A stretch of DNA of 64,000 nucleotides, from positions 3,605,501-3,669,500 of the forward strand of contig NZ_BLIN01000005.1 in assembly GCF_009811555.1 (NCBI RefSeq), read 5' to 3'. Below are positions 54,602 to 63,623 of the stretch, in pieces. The notes under the pieces are model-generated. The model was not told the origin of the DNA, did no database searches, and was given only the letters and a program-made list of their open reading frames with translations. This DNA comes from Streptomyces caniferus (GTDB taxonomy: Bacteria; Actinomycetota; Actinomycetes; Streptomycetales; Streptomycetaceae). Position numbers and translations under genes: made by a program. How positions within the stretch are numbered: the first letter of the stretch is position 1; each line of letters starts with the position of its first letter.

Positions 54602-54674
54602 TGGACCTGAGGGGATTCGAACCCCTGACCCCCTCGTTGCGAACGAGGTGCGCTACCAGCTGCGCCACAGGCCC
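54602..54674 (-). tRNA. tRNA-Ala (anticodon CGC)
   Basis: The minus strand reads GGGCCTGTGGCGCAGCTGGT to the 3' end CAGGTCCA, 73 nt, forming a full cloverleaf. The anticodon arm CCTCGTTCGCAACGAGG gives anticodon CGC; the T-loop is GGTTCGAATCC. The acceptor stem has the G3-U70 pair that identifies tRNA-Ala. CCA is not encoded. Confidence 0.97.
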
Positions 54675-54749
54675 TTGCGACGAGTGAAACTCTAGCATCT
54701 CGGTCGCGGTGCTCGGAAATCGCTTCCGGTGCTGGTCAGCGGAGGGCCG

Positions 54750-55799
54750 TCACTCGTTCGCCGCGCGCGGGCGGTCCTCGTCCTCGTACTGGTCGAAGAG
54801 GGGGGTGCGGCCGCGGGTGCGGCGGCCGGGGTGGGTGGGGCGGTCCTGGGAGGGGGTGCCGGGCTGGGGGTGGTCGGGGACGGAGCTGGAGCGGGCGGAG
54901 CTCCAGGCGTCCTCGGCGTCCAGGTCGACATGGCTGGTCGCGCGGGGGGCGACCGGGGCGGTGACGTAGGTGGGGAGCGGGACCGGGACCGGGTCCCAGC
55001 TGCCGCCCGCGGGGCGCGGGCGTTCGCGTTCGCGCTGCTGGTCGACCCACTCGGCGTGGTCGGTCTCCTCGACCAGGGCGCGGCGGCCCGCGGTGTGGGC
55101 GGGGGTCGCGGGGCGGGGCGGTTCCGGGGCGGCGGCGGCCGGGGGGTCGGTGCGGACGTCGGCCGGGTGGTCGTCGGCGGGCGGCTGGTCGGCCGCCTGC
55201 TGCGGGCGGTGCCGCCGGCCTTCCCGCAGTCGCTGGGCCGCCGCCTCCGCCTTGCGCCGGTCCATGGTGAAGGTGAAGCGCCGCCGCTCCTGGGCGCGCA
55301 GGTAAATGATGTACGCGGTCAGGAGGAGGGCGGGCAGGGCGGGGGCCCAGAGGAAGGGCAGGCCGCCGACCGCGGCGACGATGGCGCCGGCGGTGAAGGT
55401 GAGGAAGAGGATGGTGGTGGTGCGCCGGCGGCGGGCGAGGACCTTGGCGCGCTTGGTCCGCTCGGCGGCGGAGGGGCGCGGCGGGGCGGACTGCACCCGG
55501 GTGTGCGGAGCCTCGGCCTGGTCCGCGGACGCGGGGTCGCCGAAGGCCCGGGCGGCGGCCTCGTCGGCCGGGGCGTCCGGGTCCACGTCGTCGCCCGCAT
55601 CGTCGGCGGGGAACTCCCCGTGCGCCTTGTCGTAACGGCGCTGCATCGCCGCCCGTCCGGACAGCAGCCGGATGGCGGTGCTGAAGCGCTCGGTCGGACG
55701 GGCCTCGTTGAGCTCGTCCTGCCTACGGAGCCACATCGGCACCAAGTAGGCGGCCCAGGCCCCGACGATGACTGCGTAGATGAGGCCGCTGCTTCTCAC
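54750..55799 (-). CDS. sepX: SepX/GlpR-type divisome membrane protein
   Basis: A 349-residue protein starting GTG 55799 (MRSSGLIYAVIVGAWAAYLV). One membrane segment is at the N-terminus, followed by a charged segment (RLLSGRAAMQRRYDKAHGE) and two close segments near residues 135-170 (TTTILFLTFTAGAIVAAVGG). The C-terminal half is polar and Pro-rich. This matches SepX, which stabilises Z-rings in Streptomyces, and GlpR, the membrane partner of Glp in Corynebacterium. Glp itself is encoded by the moeA-like gene at 57.6-59.0 kb. A TACCGT hexamer 7 bp before the GTG raises the possibility of a leaderless transcript. Confidence 0.88.
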   Translation of the reverse strand: MRSSGLIYAVIVGAWAAYLVPMWLRRQDELNEARPTERFSTAIRLLSGRAAMQRRYDKAHGEFPADDAGDDVDPDAPADEAAARAFGDPASADQAEAPHTRVQSAPPRPSAAERTKRAKVLARRRRTTTILFLTFTAGAIVAAVGGLPFLWAPALPALLLTAYIIYLRAQERRRFTFTMDRRKAEAAAQRLREGRRHRPQQAADQPPADDHPADVRTDPPAAAAPEPPRPATPAHTAGRRALVEETDHAEWVDQQRERERPRPAGGSWDPVPVPLPTYVTAPVAPRATSHVDLDAEDAWSSARSSSVPDHPQPGTPSQDRPTHPGRRTRGRTPLFDQYEDEDRPRAANE

Positions 55800-55950
55800 A
55801 ACTCACACGGTAGAGGGGTTTGCAGGGGGCCATCCGCCAATTGGGCCGGTGTGTCGCACGATCTGGCTGATATCTCGAACTTTTTTGTGATGGTAGAGAT
55901 CAGCGCATCCACCGATCCGGTCAATCAGGGAATACATTCGAACATTTATT

Positions 55951-56565
55951 TTATTTGTGGGGTGTGCCGGGCGCGGTCGGCTTCTCCCGGCGCCAGCGGT
56001 TGAGCAGGCCCTCGGGCACTTCTTCCGCGGTGAGGGCGAAAACCAGGTGGTCGCGCCAGGCGCCGTCGATGTGGAGGTAGCGCGGGCGGACGCCCTCTTC
56101 GCGAAAGCCGAGCTTTTCGACCACCCGGCGGCTGGGGACGTTCTCCGGGCGAATACAGATCTCGATGCGGTGCAGGCCCACGGACCGGAAACAGTGGTCG
56201 ACGGCGAGCGCCACGGCGGTCGGAATGACGCCGCGGCCCGCGACGTCCCGGTCGACCCAGTAGCCGATATGGCCGGAGCACATGGAGCCCCAGGTGATGC
56301 CCGCGACCGTCAGCTGGCCGACGAGCCGGCCGCGGTATTCGACGACGAACGGCAGCATCCGGCCGGCGTGCGCCTCCGCCCGCAGATGGCGGACCATCTG
56401 ACGGTATGTGGGGCGCTGCGGGGGGACGAGGCCGGGCGGGGGCGGCGGGACGGTCGCTTCCCAGGGGCGCAGCCAGTCGCGGTTACGGCGGTTGACCTCG
56501 CGCCAGGCCCGCTGGTCGCGCGCCTTTATCGGACGGAGGGTCACCACTCCGTCCGTGAGGACCAC
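55951..56565 (-). CDS. RimJ/RimL-type GNAT acetyltransferase
   Basis: A GNAT of about 204 residues: TLRPIKARDQRAWREVNRRN at the start, HIGYWVDRDVAGRGVIPTAV as the acetyl-CoA loop and RVVEKLGFREEGVRPRYLHI at the end, typical of enzymes acting on ribosomal-protein or other N-termini. The start is uncertain. GTG 56565 is used here, but conserved sequence ([11 protein letters not shown]) begins earlier; a CTG at 56583 would overlap the mog stop as CTGA, the kind of coupling used elsewhere in this operon. It is the last gene but one of the leftward galU-glp-moaC-mog-rimJ-sepX series. Confidence 0.88.
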   Translation of the reverse strand: MVLTDGVVTLRPIKARDQRAWREVNRRNRDWLRPWEATVPPPPPGLVPPQRPTYRQMVRHLRAEAHAGRMLPFVVEYRGRLVGQLTVAGITWGSMCSGHIGYWVDRDVAGRGVIPTAVALAVDHCFRSVGLHRIEICIRPENVPSRRVVEKLGFREEGVRPRYLHIDGAWRDHLVFALTAEEVPEGLLNRWRREKPTAPGTPHK

Positions 56566-56579
56566 CGGCCAGGGCGCGT

Positions 56580-57083
56580 TCAGCTCGGGCTCCCGGAAGG
56601 TCTGGGGTGGTCGCCGCCGCGGATCTGGTCGACGGCGTGCGGCAGCAGGTCGGCGAGGACGGCGAGGCCGTCGCGGACCCCGCCGGTCGAACCGGGGAGG
56701 TTGACGATCAGGGTCCGGCCGGCGACACCCGCCAGTCCCCGGGAGAGCGCGGCGGTGGGGACCTTCGTACGGCCGGCGGCGCGGATCGCCTCGGGGATGC
56801 CGGGGACCTCGTAGTCCAGGACCCGGCGGGTGGCCTCGGGGGTGCGGTCGGTGGGCGAGAGGCCCGTACCGCCGGTGGTGAGGACGACGGCGTAGCGGGC
56901 GGAGGCGACGGCGCCGCGCAGGGCGGCTTCCACCGGGTCGCCGTCGGGCACCACCTGCGGGCCGTCGACCTCGAAGCCCATGGCGGTCAGGCCCTCGGCG
57001 AGCAGCGGGCCGCCCTTGTCGGGGTAGACGCCGGCCGCGGCGCGGTTGGAGGCGGTGACGACCAGGGCGCGGGCGGCCGTCAT
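56580..57083 (-). CDS. mog: Molybdopterin adenylyltransferase (Mog/MoaB)
   Basis: A 167-residue protein that adenylylates molybdopterin before molybdenum insertion. [20 protein letters not shown] and the signature [20 protein letters not shown] are complete, and [19 protein letters not shown] ends the domain. ATG 57083 overlaps the moaC stop as ATGA. Confidence 0.94.
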   Translation of the reverse strand: MTAARALVVTASNRAAAGVYPDKGGPLLAEGLTAMGFEVDGPQVVPDGDPVEAALRGAVASARYAVVLTTGGTGLSPTDRTPEATRRVLDYEVPGIPEAIRAAGRTKVPTAALSRGLAGVAGRTLIVNLPGSTGGVRDGLAVLADLLPHAVDQIRGGDHPRPSGSPS

Positions 57084-57562
57084 GACCGGCTCCAGTCGCC
57101 GGACTTGCCGCCGGTCTTCTCCTCCACACGGATGTCGGAGATCACCGCGGCCTTGTCGACGGCCTTGACCATGTCGACGACGGTGAGCGCGGCGACCGAG
57201 ACGGCGGTCAGGGCCTCCATCTCGACGCCCGTGCGGTCGGTGGTCTTGACGGTGGCCGTGATCTCCACGGCGTCGTCGGTGAGGGAGAGGTCGACCGTGA
57301 CGCCGGAGACGGACAGCGGGTGGCAGAGCGGGATCAGCTCGGGGGTGCGCTTGGCGCCCATGATGCCGGCGATCCTGGCGGTGGCCAGGGCGTCGCCCTT
57401 GGGCATGCCCTCGCCCCGCAGCAACTCGATGACCTGCGAGGAGACCAGGACGCGGCCGCGGGCGGTGGCCGTGCGGGCGGTGACGTCCTTCGCGGAGACG
57501 TCGACCATCCGCGCCGCGCCCGCCGCGTCGAGATGGGTGAGGTGTTGCTGGCCGCTGCTCAT
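57080..57562 (-). CDS. moaC: Cyclic pyranopterin monophosphate synthase
   Basis: A 160-residue enzyme of the first step of molybdenum-cofactor synthesis. Motifs: [32 protein letters not shown] and [20 protein letters not shown] plus the Lys-rich loop. ATG 57562 has GGGAGA upstream and gives the normal length; a further in-frame start (57601) adds 13 residues without support. Confidence 0.95.
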   Translation of the reverse strand: MSSGQQHLTHLDAAGAARMVDVSAKDVTARTATARGRVLVSSQVIELLRGEGMPKGDALATARIAGIMGAKRTPELIPLCHPLSVSGVTVDLSLTDDAVEITATVKTTDRTGVEMEALTAVSVAALTVVDMVKAVDKAAVISDIRVEEKTGGKSGDWSRS

Positions 57563-57622
57563 CGTTCTCCCGGTACCAAACTGCCGCCTGTGGGACGACA
57601 CCGTACCCCCGGCGGCAGCGGG

Positions 57623-58963
57623 CTATCCGAGCAGGACGATGTCCACGTCCGCGCCCGCGGCGACCTCGGTGGTCTCCTCGGGGACGACGATCAGCGCGTT
57701 GGCGTGCGCCATGGCCTTGATCAGGTGGGAGCCGGCGCCGCCGACGGGGGCGACCGTGCCGGCCTCGGCGTCGTAGGAGCCGCGCAGGAACTGGCGCTTG
57801 CCGCGGGGGGAGGAGGCGATGGATTCGGTGCACCGGGCGGCGGTGGTGGGGCGGTGGACCTCGGGCAGCCCCCTCAGGGCCCGGATGGCGGGGCGGACGA
57901 ACAGCTCGAAGGAGACGTACGAGCTGACGGGGTTGCCGGGCAGCGCGAGGAGCGGGGTGCGGTCGGGGCCGATGAGGCCGAAGCCCTGGGGCTTGCCGGG
58001 CTGCATGGCGAGGGTGCGGAACTCGACGGTGCCCCCGGCGAGGGGCGAGCCGTCGGCCTCCGTCGCGGACAGGGCGGTCAGGGTCTCCTTGACCACGTCG
58101 TACGCGCCGACGCTGACGCCGCCGCTGGTGACGACCAGGTCGGCCCGGATGAGCTGGTCCTCCAGGGTGGAGCGGAGGGTTTCGGCATCGTCGGCGACGG
58201 CGCCGACGCGGTAGGGAATGGCGCCGGCGGCGCGGGCGGCGGCGGTGAGCTGGAAGCTGTTGGAGTCGTGGATCTGGCCGGGGCCCAACGCCTCGCCGGG
58301 CTGGACCAGTTCGCTGCCGGTCGACATCACCACGACGCGGGGGCGGGGGCGGACCGTGACCGTGCCGCGGCCGATGGCGGCGAGCAGGCCGATCTGGGAG
58401 GGGCCGAGCACCGTGCCCGCCCGCAGCGCCGGCTCGCCTTCGGCGACATCGCTGCCGCGGGCGCGGATATGGGCACCGGCGGCGGCCGGGCGGTGGACGC
58501 GGACCTCGCCGGCGGCGTCCTCGGGGGCGGCGCTGTGGGCGCGCATCGCGGCGGCCGGTCCCCCGCCCGTCCCGCCGTCGGTCCATTCGACGGGGACGAC
58601 GGCCTCGGCGCCGGGCGGCAGCGGGGCGCCGGTCATGATGCGGGCGGCCTGGCCGGGGCCGACCTCCGGGAGCTCGCCGCTGCCGGCCGCGACATCGCCG
58701 ATGACGGTGAGGGCGACCGGGGACTCCTCGGTGGCGCCCGCCACGTCGGCGGCGCGGACCGCGTAGCCGTCCATGGAGCTGTTGTCGAAGGGCGGCAGGG
58801 AGACGGGGACCGTGATGTCCTCGACCAGGACGCAGCCCTGTGCCTCGAGGATCTGCAGCTCGATCGGGTCCAGCGGGGCGATCTTCGCCAGGACGTCGTC
58901 GAGGTGCTCGGCCACCGACCAGACGCGGTCCTGGTGGCGGGTCTGGCCGGTGGCGTGGTTCAA
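57623..58963 (-). CDS. glp: MoeA-like molybdotransferase (Glp)
   Basis: A 446-residue protein of the MoeA/gephyrin family. Motifs: VWSVAEHLDDVLAKI, FDNSSMDGYAVRAADVAG, MTGAPLPPGAEAVV, VVMSTGSELVQPGEA, VVTSGGVSVGAYDVVKE and LLALPGNPVSSYVSF. Glp in actinobacteria binds FtsZ and the membrane protein GlpR, besides being related to molybdenum insertion. The only start close to the conserved region is TTG 58963 (LNHATGQTRHQDRVW), 10 bp after AGGAG. It lies 4 bp after galU and 60 bp before moaC. Confidence 0.92.
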   Translation of the reverse strand: MNHATGQTRHQDRVWSVAEHLDDVLAKIAPLDPIELQILEAQGCVLVEDITVPVSLPPFDNSSMDGYAVRAADVAGATEESPVALTVIGDVAAGSGELPEVGPGQAARIMTGAPLPPGAEAVVPVEWTDGGTGGGPAAAMRAHSAAPEDAAGEVRVHRPAAAGAHIRARGSDVAEGEPALRAGTVLGPSQIGLLAAIGRGTVTVRPRPRVVVMSTGSELVQPGEALGPGQIHDSNSFQLTAAARAAGAIPYRVGAVADDAETLRSTLEDQLIRADLVVTSGGVSVGAYDVVKETLTALSATEADGSPLAGGTVEFRTLAMQPGKPQGFGLIGPDRTPLLALPGNPVSSYVSFELFVRPAIRALRGLPEVHRPTTAARCTESIASSPRGKRQFLRGSYDAEAGTVAPVGGAGSHLIKAMAHANALIVVPEETTEVAAGADVDIVLLG

Positions 58964-58967
58964 CGTC

Positions 58968-59870
58968 CTACATCTCCTCGGTGACGTAACTGCGCAGCCA
59001 GGCACGGAAGTCCGGGCCCAGGTCCTCACGTTCGCATGCCAGTCTGACAATGGCACGCAGATAGTCGCCCCGGTCGCCGGTGTCATAACGGCGGCCCTTG
59101 AAGACCACGCCGTGCACCGGGCCGCCGAGGGCGGGATCGGCGGCCAGCGCCTGGAGGGCGTCGGTGAGCTGGATCTCGCCGCCGCGGCCCGGGGCGGTCT
59201 TGCGCAGCACCTCGAAGACGGCCGGGTCGAGGACGTAGCGGCCGATGATGGCGAGGTTGCTGGGGGCCTCGGCCGGGTCGGGCTTCTCGACCAGGTCGGA
59301 GACGACCACCACGTCGTCGTCGCCGGTGGGCGCGGCGGCCGCGCAGCCGTAGAGGTGGATCTGCGCCGGGTCGACCTCCATGAGGGCGATGACGGAGCCG
59401 CCGTGCTGCTCCTGTATCTCGACCATGCGCTGCAGCAGCGGGTCACGGGGGTCGATCAGGTCGTCGCCGAGGAGGACCGCGAAGGGCTGGTCGCCGACGT
59501 GCGGTGCGGCACACAGCACCGCGTGGCCCAGACCCCTGGGGTCGCCCTGCCGCACGTAGTGCATGGTCGCCAGGTCGCTGGACTCCTGCACCTTGGCGAG
59601 CCGGGACTCGTCGCCCTTGCGGTGCAGGGCCTCTTCGAGCTCGTAATTGCGGTCGAAGTGGTCCTCGAGCGGACGCTTGTTGCGTCCGGTCACCATCAGC
59701 ACGTCGGAGAGTCCGGCGGCGGCCGCCTCCTCCACCACGTACTGGATGGCGGGCTTGTCGACGACCGGGAGCATCTCCTTGGGTGTGGCCTTCGTGGCGG
59801 GGAGAAACCTGGTGCCGAGGCCGGCCGCGGGGATGACAGCCTTGCTGATCCGTGTGTGCGATGGGGTCAT
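58968..59870 (-). CDS. galU: UTP-glucose-1-phosphate uridylyltransferase
   Basis: A 300-residue enzyme making UDP-glucose. VIPAAGLGTRFLPATKATPK and EMLPVVDKPAIQYVVEEA form the nucleotide site; VLLGDDLID and LVEKPDPAEAPSNLAIIGRY follow. ATG 59870 was chosen; ATG 59882 is in frame and adds four residues. It starts the leftward series ending at sepX and is divergent from the cyclo-ligase gene (81 bp). Confidence 0.95.
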   Translation of the reverse strand: MTPSHTRISKAVIPAAGLGTRFLPATKATPKEMLPVVDKPAIQYVVEEAAAAGLSDVLMVTGRNKRPLEDHFDRNYELEEALHRKGDESRLAKVQESSDLATMHYVRQGDPRGLGHAVLCAAPHVGDQPFAVLLGDDLIDPRDPLLQRMVEIQEQHGGSVIALMEVDPAQIHLYGCAAAAPTGDDDVVVVSDLVEKPDPAEAPSNLAIIGRYVLDPAVFEVLRKTAPGRGGEIQLTDALQALAADPALGGPVHGVVFKGRRYDTGDRGDYLRAIVRLACEREDLGPDFRAWLRSYVTEEM

Positions 59871-59951
59871 GCGCGACACCATAACCGGCCCTATCGGAAC
59901 GATGATGAGGGTCTGGTGAATAGGGCATGAGAGCGGGAGCAAGGGCACACA

Positions 59952-60590
59952 GTGAGCATCGATCACGGTAGGAAACAGAGGTTGCGACGGGGTCTCCTGG
60001 AGGTGAGGAGAGCATTGCCGGCGGATGTCGTCGCCGCGACGGGCGAGGCGCTGGCGCGACGGACGCTGGAGCTGGACGAGTTGGCCGGGCCCGTCCCGCC
60101 GCGCGCCGGCAGCGCGCCGACCGTCGCCGCCTATGTGTCGATCGGCGGCGAGCCCTCCACCCGTGCCCTGCTGGACCGGCTGCGGGCCGCGGGGGTGCGG
60201 GTGCTGCTGCCCGTCCTGCTGGCGGACAACGACCTGGACTGGGCGCTCTACGAGGGCGCCGAGCGGCTCGTCCCGGCGGGCCGGGGGCTGCTGGAACCGG
60301 ACGGGCCGCGGCTGGGCCCCGAGGCCGTCACGGCGGCGGACGTGGTGCTGCTGCCGGGGCTCGCGGTGGACCGCGGCGGGCTGCGGCTGGGACGCGGCGG
60401 CGGCTCCTACGACCGGGTGCTGGCCCGGCTGGAGCGGGCCGGTGCGCGGGCCTCGCTGGTGGTGCTGCTCTACGACGCGGAGGTGCTGGCCGAGGTGCCG
60501 GCCGAGCCGCACGACCGGCGGGTGCATGCCGCGGTGACCCCGTCGGCGGTGCACCGGTTCACGGCGCCGGGAGCCCGTACGGAGGGCTGA
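59952..60590 (+). CDS. 5-formyltetrahydrofolate cyclo-ligase
   Basis: A 212-residue ATP-dependent enzyme that recycles 5-formyl-THF to 5,10-methenyl-THF. Visible: a basic N-terminus (RKQRLRRGLLEVRRALPADV), TVAAYVSIGGEPSTRALLDR, and the signature PGLAVDRGGLRLGRGGGSYD. GTG 59952 start. Divergent from galU, as is usual in Streptomyces. Confidence 0.94.
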   Translation: MSIDHGRKQRLRRGLLEVRRALPADVVAATGEALARRTLELDELAGPVPPRAGSAPTVAAYVSIGGEPSTRALLDRLRAAGVRVLLPVLLADNDLDWALYEGAERLVPAGRGLLEPDGPRLGPEAVTAADVVLLPGLAVDRGGLRLGRGGGSYDRVLARLERAGARASLVVLLYDAEVLAEVPAEPHDRRVHAAVTPSAVHRFTAPGARTEG

Positions 60591-60646
60591 AGCGGGCGGC
60601 GGCCGAAGGGGACCGGAGACGCCCCGCCGCGAAGCCGCGGCACGAA

Positions 60647-60688
60647 CGCCGTCGGGCGGACCGGAATCATCCGGCCCGCCCGACGGCG
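60647..60688. terminator. Bidirectional terminator between convergent genes
   Basis: CGCCGTCGGGCGGACCGG (60647-60664) pairs with CCGGCCCGCCCGACGGCG (60671-60688), one mismatch, 6-nt loop. Between the cyclo-ligase and penicillin-acylase stops. Confidence 0.85.
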
Positions 60689-60726
60689 TGGCGATCACCA
60701 GAGGGCGGCGGGAGCGCCGCCCGCCC

Positions 60727-63441
60727 CTACGGCGACAGGGTCAGCGTGTCCTTGCCCGCCTTCTTGACGGCGTCCTCGCTGTACGCCCAGGGGAGCAGGT
60801 CGCCCTTGGCCCACTTGTCGGTCTGGTCGTAGTAGTGGGCGTCGTAGGCGTGCCCGGAGGCGCCGGTGAGGTTGATCCAGCGGGACTTGTCGAGGTCGCC
60901 GAGGTTGACCACCATCCGCATCGACGGGACCCAGGTGACCTTGTAGCCGCCGGCGGCGTTCCAGCCGGTGGCGTCGACCGCGGCCTCGCCGCCGCCGACG
61001 TTCCAGGGGCCGCGGTTGAACAGGCCCTGCAGGAAGCCGGGACCGTCGGTGCCCAGGGTCTGGTTCTTCAGGAACATCTGGTGCAGCCGTCCCCAGCTCC
61101 AGTTGTCGATGTTCTTGCCCAGCTTGGAGGTCAGTTCGTAGCGCGCGTCCTTCATGGCGTGCGCCAGGAGCTGGTCGCGGTTCTTGTCACCGGGGCGGCC
61201 GGGCCGGTCCTCGGTCTTCCACCAGGCGTTGTTCGGGTCGTCGAGGATGCCCCGGACGACCTCGTACCAGCGGTCGCCGCCGTCGGGCTGGGCGGTGTCA
61301 CCGTCCCGCTCGCCGCATTCGCGGATGTACTTGTCGTTCTCGTCGGCGGGGCCGGTCTCGTCCGCCGGGCGGACGGTCAGGCACTGGCCGTCGGGGCGCA
61401 GCTCCTTGGGCATCTTGTTGCCGAAGGCGAGCTTGAGGGTGTTGCGCCAGACGGCGTTGAAGTAGGCCGCCGCGGCGGAGTCGGGCTCCTGGGTGAAGTC
61501 CCAGCCGTCCAGCAGCTGCTGGGCGTCGCGGACGTACTTGTCCTTGATGTCGACCTTCGTCAGGTACGGCGTCAGCAGCCGGGCGATCTCGCTGCTGTTG
61601 TCCTTCTGGAAGGCCTGCATGTCGTCGGTGGAGACCTTGCCGCCGTCCTTGATCTTCGACTCGATCAGGTCGTTGATCCGCTGGCTGCGGGAGCCGTAGC
61701 CCCAGTCCTTGGTGAGGAGGTAGGGGTACTTCTCGTCGGTGACGGCCTGGTTGGCGGTGACGATGTAGCCGCGCTGGGGGTTGTACTCGTACGGCAGGGC
61801 CTTCTGCGGGATGTAGCCGGTCCACCGGTACCTCGGGTCCCAGCCGGGCGCCGGGAAGGTGCCGTCGAAGGTGCCGTCCCCCTTGCCGCGGACCGGGATC
61901 CGGCCGGGGGCCTGGTAGCCGATGTTGCCCTTGGTGTCGGCGTAGATCAGGTTCTGCGAGGGGACCTCGAAGTGCTCGGCGGCCTTGCGGAAGCCGTTCC
62001 AGTCCTTGGCACGGTTGAGCTCGAAGACCGCGTCCATGGACTTGCCGGGGTTCAGCGCGCTCCAGCGCAGCGATACGGCGTAGCCGTCGCCGCGGTCGGG
62101 TGCGGCGTTGCCGACGGGGGCGTCCTTGCCGACATTGGCGATCTCGCCGTCGCGGTCGGAGACGATCGGCCCGTTGTTGGTGGAGCGGACGGTGATCTGG
62201 TGGCTCTCCCCGTCGGCGACCTTGATGGTCTCCTTGCGGGTTATGAAGGGCTGCTGCTTGTTGTCGTAGAGGTAGCCGTCGGAGTTGACCTTCTCCAGGT
62301 AGAGGTCGGTGACGTCGGCGCCCAGGTTGGTCATGCCCCAGGAGACGTCCTGGTTGTGGCCGATGACGACGCCGGGCATACCGGAGAAGGTGAAGCCGGA
62401 GACGTCGTAGTTGCACTTGGGACCGGTACTACGGCAGTGCAGGCCCATCTGGTACCAGAGCGAGGGCATCTGCGGCGCCAGGTGCGGGTCGTTGGCGAGC
62501 AGCGGCTTGCCGGTGGTGGTGTGCGCACCGGAGACGACCCAGGAGTTGGAGCCGATGCCGTTGCCGTTGGGGCCGAGCAGCGCCGGGACCTTCTCGACGG
62601 TCTCGGACAGCGCGGACAGGCCCGACTGCAGGCCCGCGGCGGCGCCGGCGGGGGTGGAGTTCGCCGAACCCTTGGGCGAGAACTTCTTGGTGGCGGGGTC
62701 GACCGCGCCGTCCTGGACGATCGGCTTGTTCCGCTTGTACGGGTATGCGGGGTAGAGCTGGGCGATCTGCTCCGGGGTGAAGCGGCTGGTCATCAGGGAG
62801 CGGTCGATCTCCTCCTGCATGTTGCCGCGCAGGTCCCAGGCCATCGCCTTGAGCCAGGCCACCGAGTCGACCGGCGTCCACTTCTCGGGCTTGTAGTCGT
62901 TCTGGAAGTCCAGCGCCGCGTACTCCAGGGAGACCGCCGAACCCTCGTGGTCCTTGAGGTAGGCGTTGACGCCCGCGGAGTAGGACTGCAGGTACTTCTT
63001 GGTGCTGGGCGAGAGCTTGGTGTCGTACTCCTTCTGCGCCACGTCGTGCCAGCCGAGGGTGCGCAGGAACGAGTCGGTCTTGACCTGGCTCTTGCCGAAC
63101 ATCTCCGAGAGCCGCCCGGAGGTCATGTGGCGTCGTACGTCCATCTCCCAGAAACGGTCCTGGGCCTGGACGTACCCCTGGGCGCGGAAGAGGTCTTCGT
63201 CGGTGTCGGCGTAGATCTGCGGAATGCCGTTGGCATCGCGGACGACGTCCACCGGGTTGGTCAGGCCCGGGAGTTTGAGCGAGCCGGTGGTCTGCGGGAG
63301 CGAGGCGCGGACGGTACTGACCCCCCAGAACGCGCCGAAGCCGATGCCCGCCACGAGCAGCAGCACGACCGTGATCGCGACGAGGCGGCCGCGCCGCCCC
63401 TTCTTTTTCCTGGGGACTGGGCCGGACTTGTTGGCGGGCAT
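60727..63441 (-). CDS. Penicillin acylase-family Ntn-hydrolase
   Basis: A 904-residue protein. Lys/Arg-rich start, then one membrane segment or signal anchor (LVAITVVLLLVAGIGFGAFW). The alpha chain region has VVRDANGIPQIYADTDEDLF and AQDRFWEMDVRRHMTSGRLS. The chain is cut before the new N-terminal Ser (near 298, GIGSNSWVVSG); the beta chain has GKPLLANDPHLA and VIGHNQDVSWGMTNLGADV. Members hydrolyse acyl amides such as N-acyl-homoserine lactones or penicillins; natural substrates are usually unknown. ATG 63441 has AAGGACAG upstream. It acts outside the membrane. Confidence 0.94.
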   Translation of the reverse strand: MPANKSGPVPRKKKGRRGRLVAITVVLLLVAGIGFGAFWGVSTVRASLPQTTGSLKLPGLTNPVDVVRDANGIPQIYADTDEDLFRAQGYVQAQDRFWEMDVRRHMTSGRLSEMFGKSQVKTDSFLRTLGWHDVAQKEYDTKLSPSTKKYLQSYSAGVNAYLKDHEGSAVSLEYAALDFQNDYKPEKWTPVDSVAWLKAMAWDLRGNMQEEIDRSLMTSRFTPEQIAQLYPAYPYKRNKPIVQDGAVDPATKKFSPKGSANSTPAGAAAGLQSGLSALSETVEKVPALLGPNGNGIGSNSWVVSGAHTTTGKPLLANDPHLAPQMPSLWYQMGLHCRSTGPKCNYDVSGFTFSGMPGVVIGHNQDVSWGMTNLGADVTDLYLEKVNSDGYLYDNKQQPFITRKETIKVADGESHQITVRSTNNGPIVSDRDGEIANVGKDAPVGNAAPDRGDGYAVSLRWSALNPGKSMDAVFELNRAKDWNGFRKAAEHFEVPSQNLIYADTKGNIGYQAPGRIPVRGKGDGTFDGTFPAPGWDPRYRWTGYIPQKALPYEYNPQRGYIVTANQAVTDEKYPYLLTKDWGYGSRSQRINDLIESKIKDGGKVSTDDMQAFQKDNSSEIARLLTPYLTKVDIKDKYVRDAQQLLDGWDFTQEPDSAAAAYFNAVWRNTLKLAFGNKMPKELRPDGQCLTVRPADETGPADENDKYIRECGERDGDTAQPDGGDRWYEVVRGILDDPNNAWWKTEDRPGRPGDKNRDQLLAHAMKDARYELTSKLGKNIDNWSWGRLHQMFLKNQTLGTDGPGFLQGLFNRGPWNVGGGEAAVDATGWNAAGGYKVTWVPSMRMVVNLGDLDKSRWINLTGASGHAYDAHYYDQTDKWAKGDLLPWAYSEDAVKKAGKDTLTLSP

Positions 63442-63623
63442 CTCTGTCCTTCGAGGGGCAGGGTGGGAGTGCTGGAGCAACCATAGGCGCACGGGTTCGG
63501 CTACCCCTACGCGGAGTCACCGCGAGCACCTCCAACCTTCAAGCAATGGTAAATTGTTAGTCTCAGTAACTAGATACGGTAAGGAAAGACCCCTCCGGAA
63601 CCCGTGCGAGGAAGGACCAGCTC

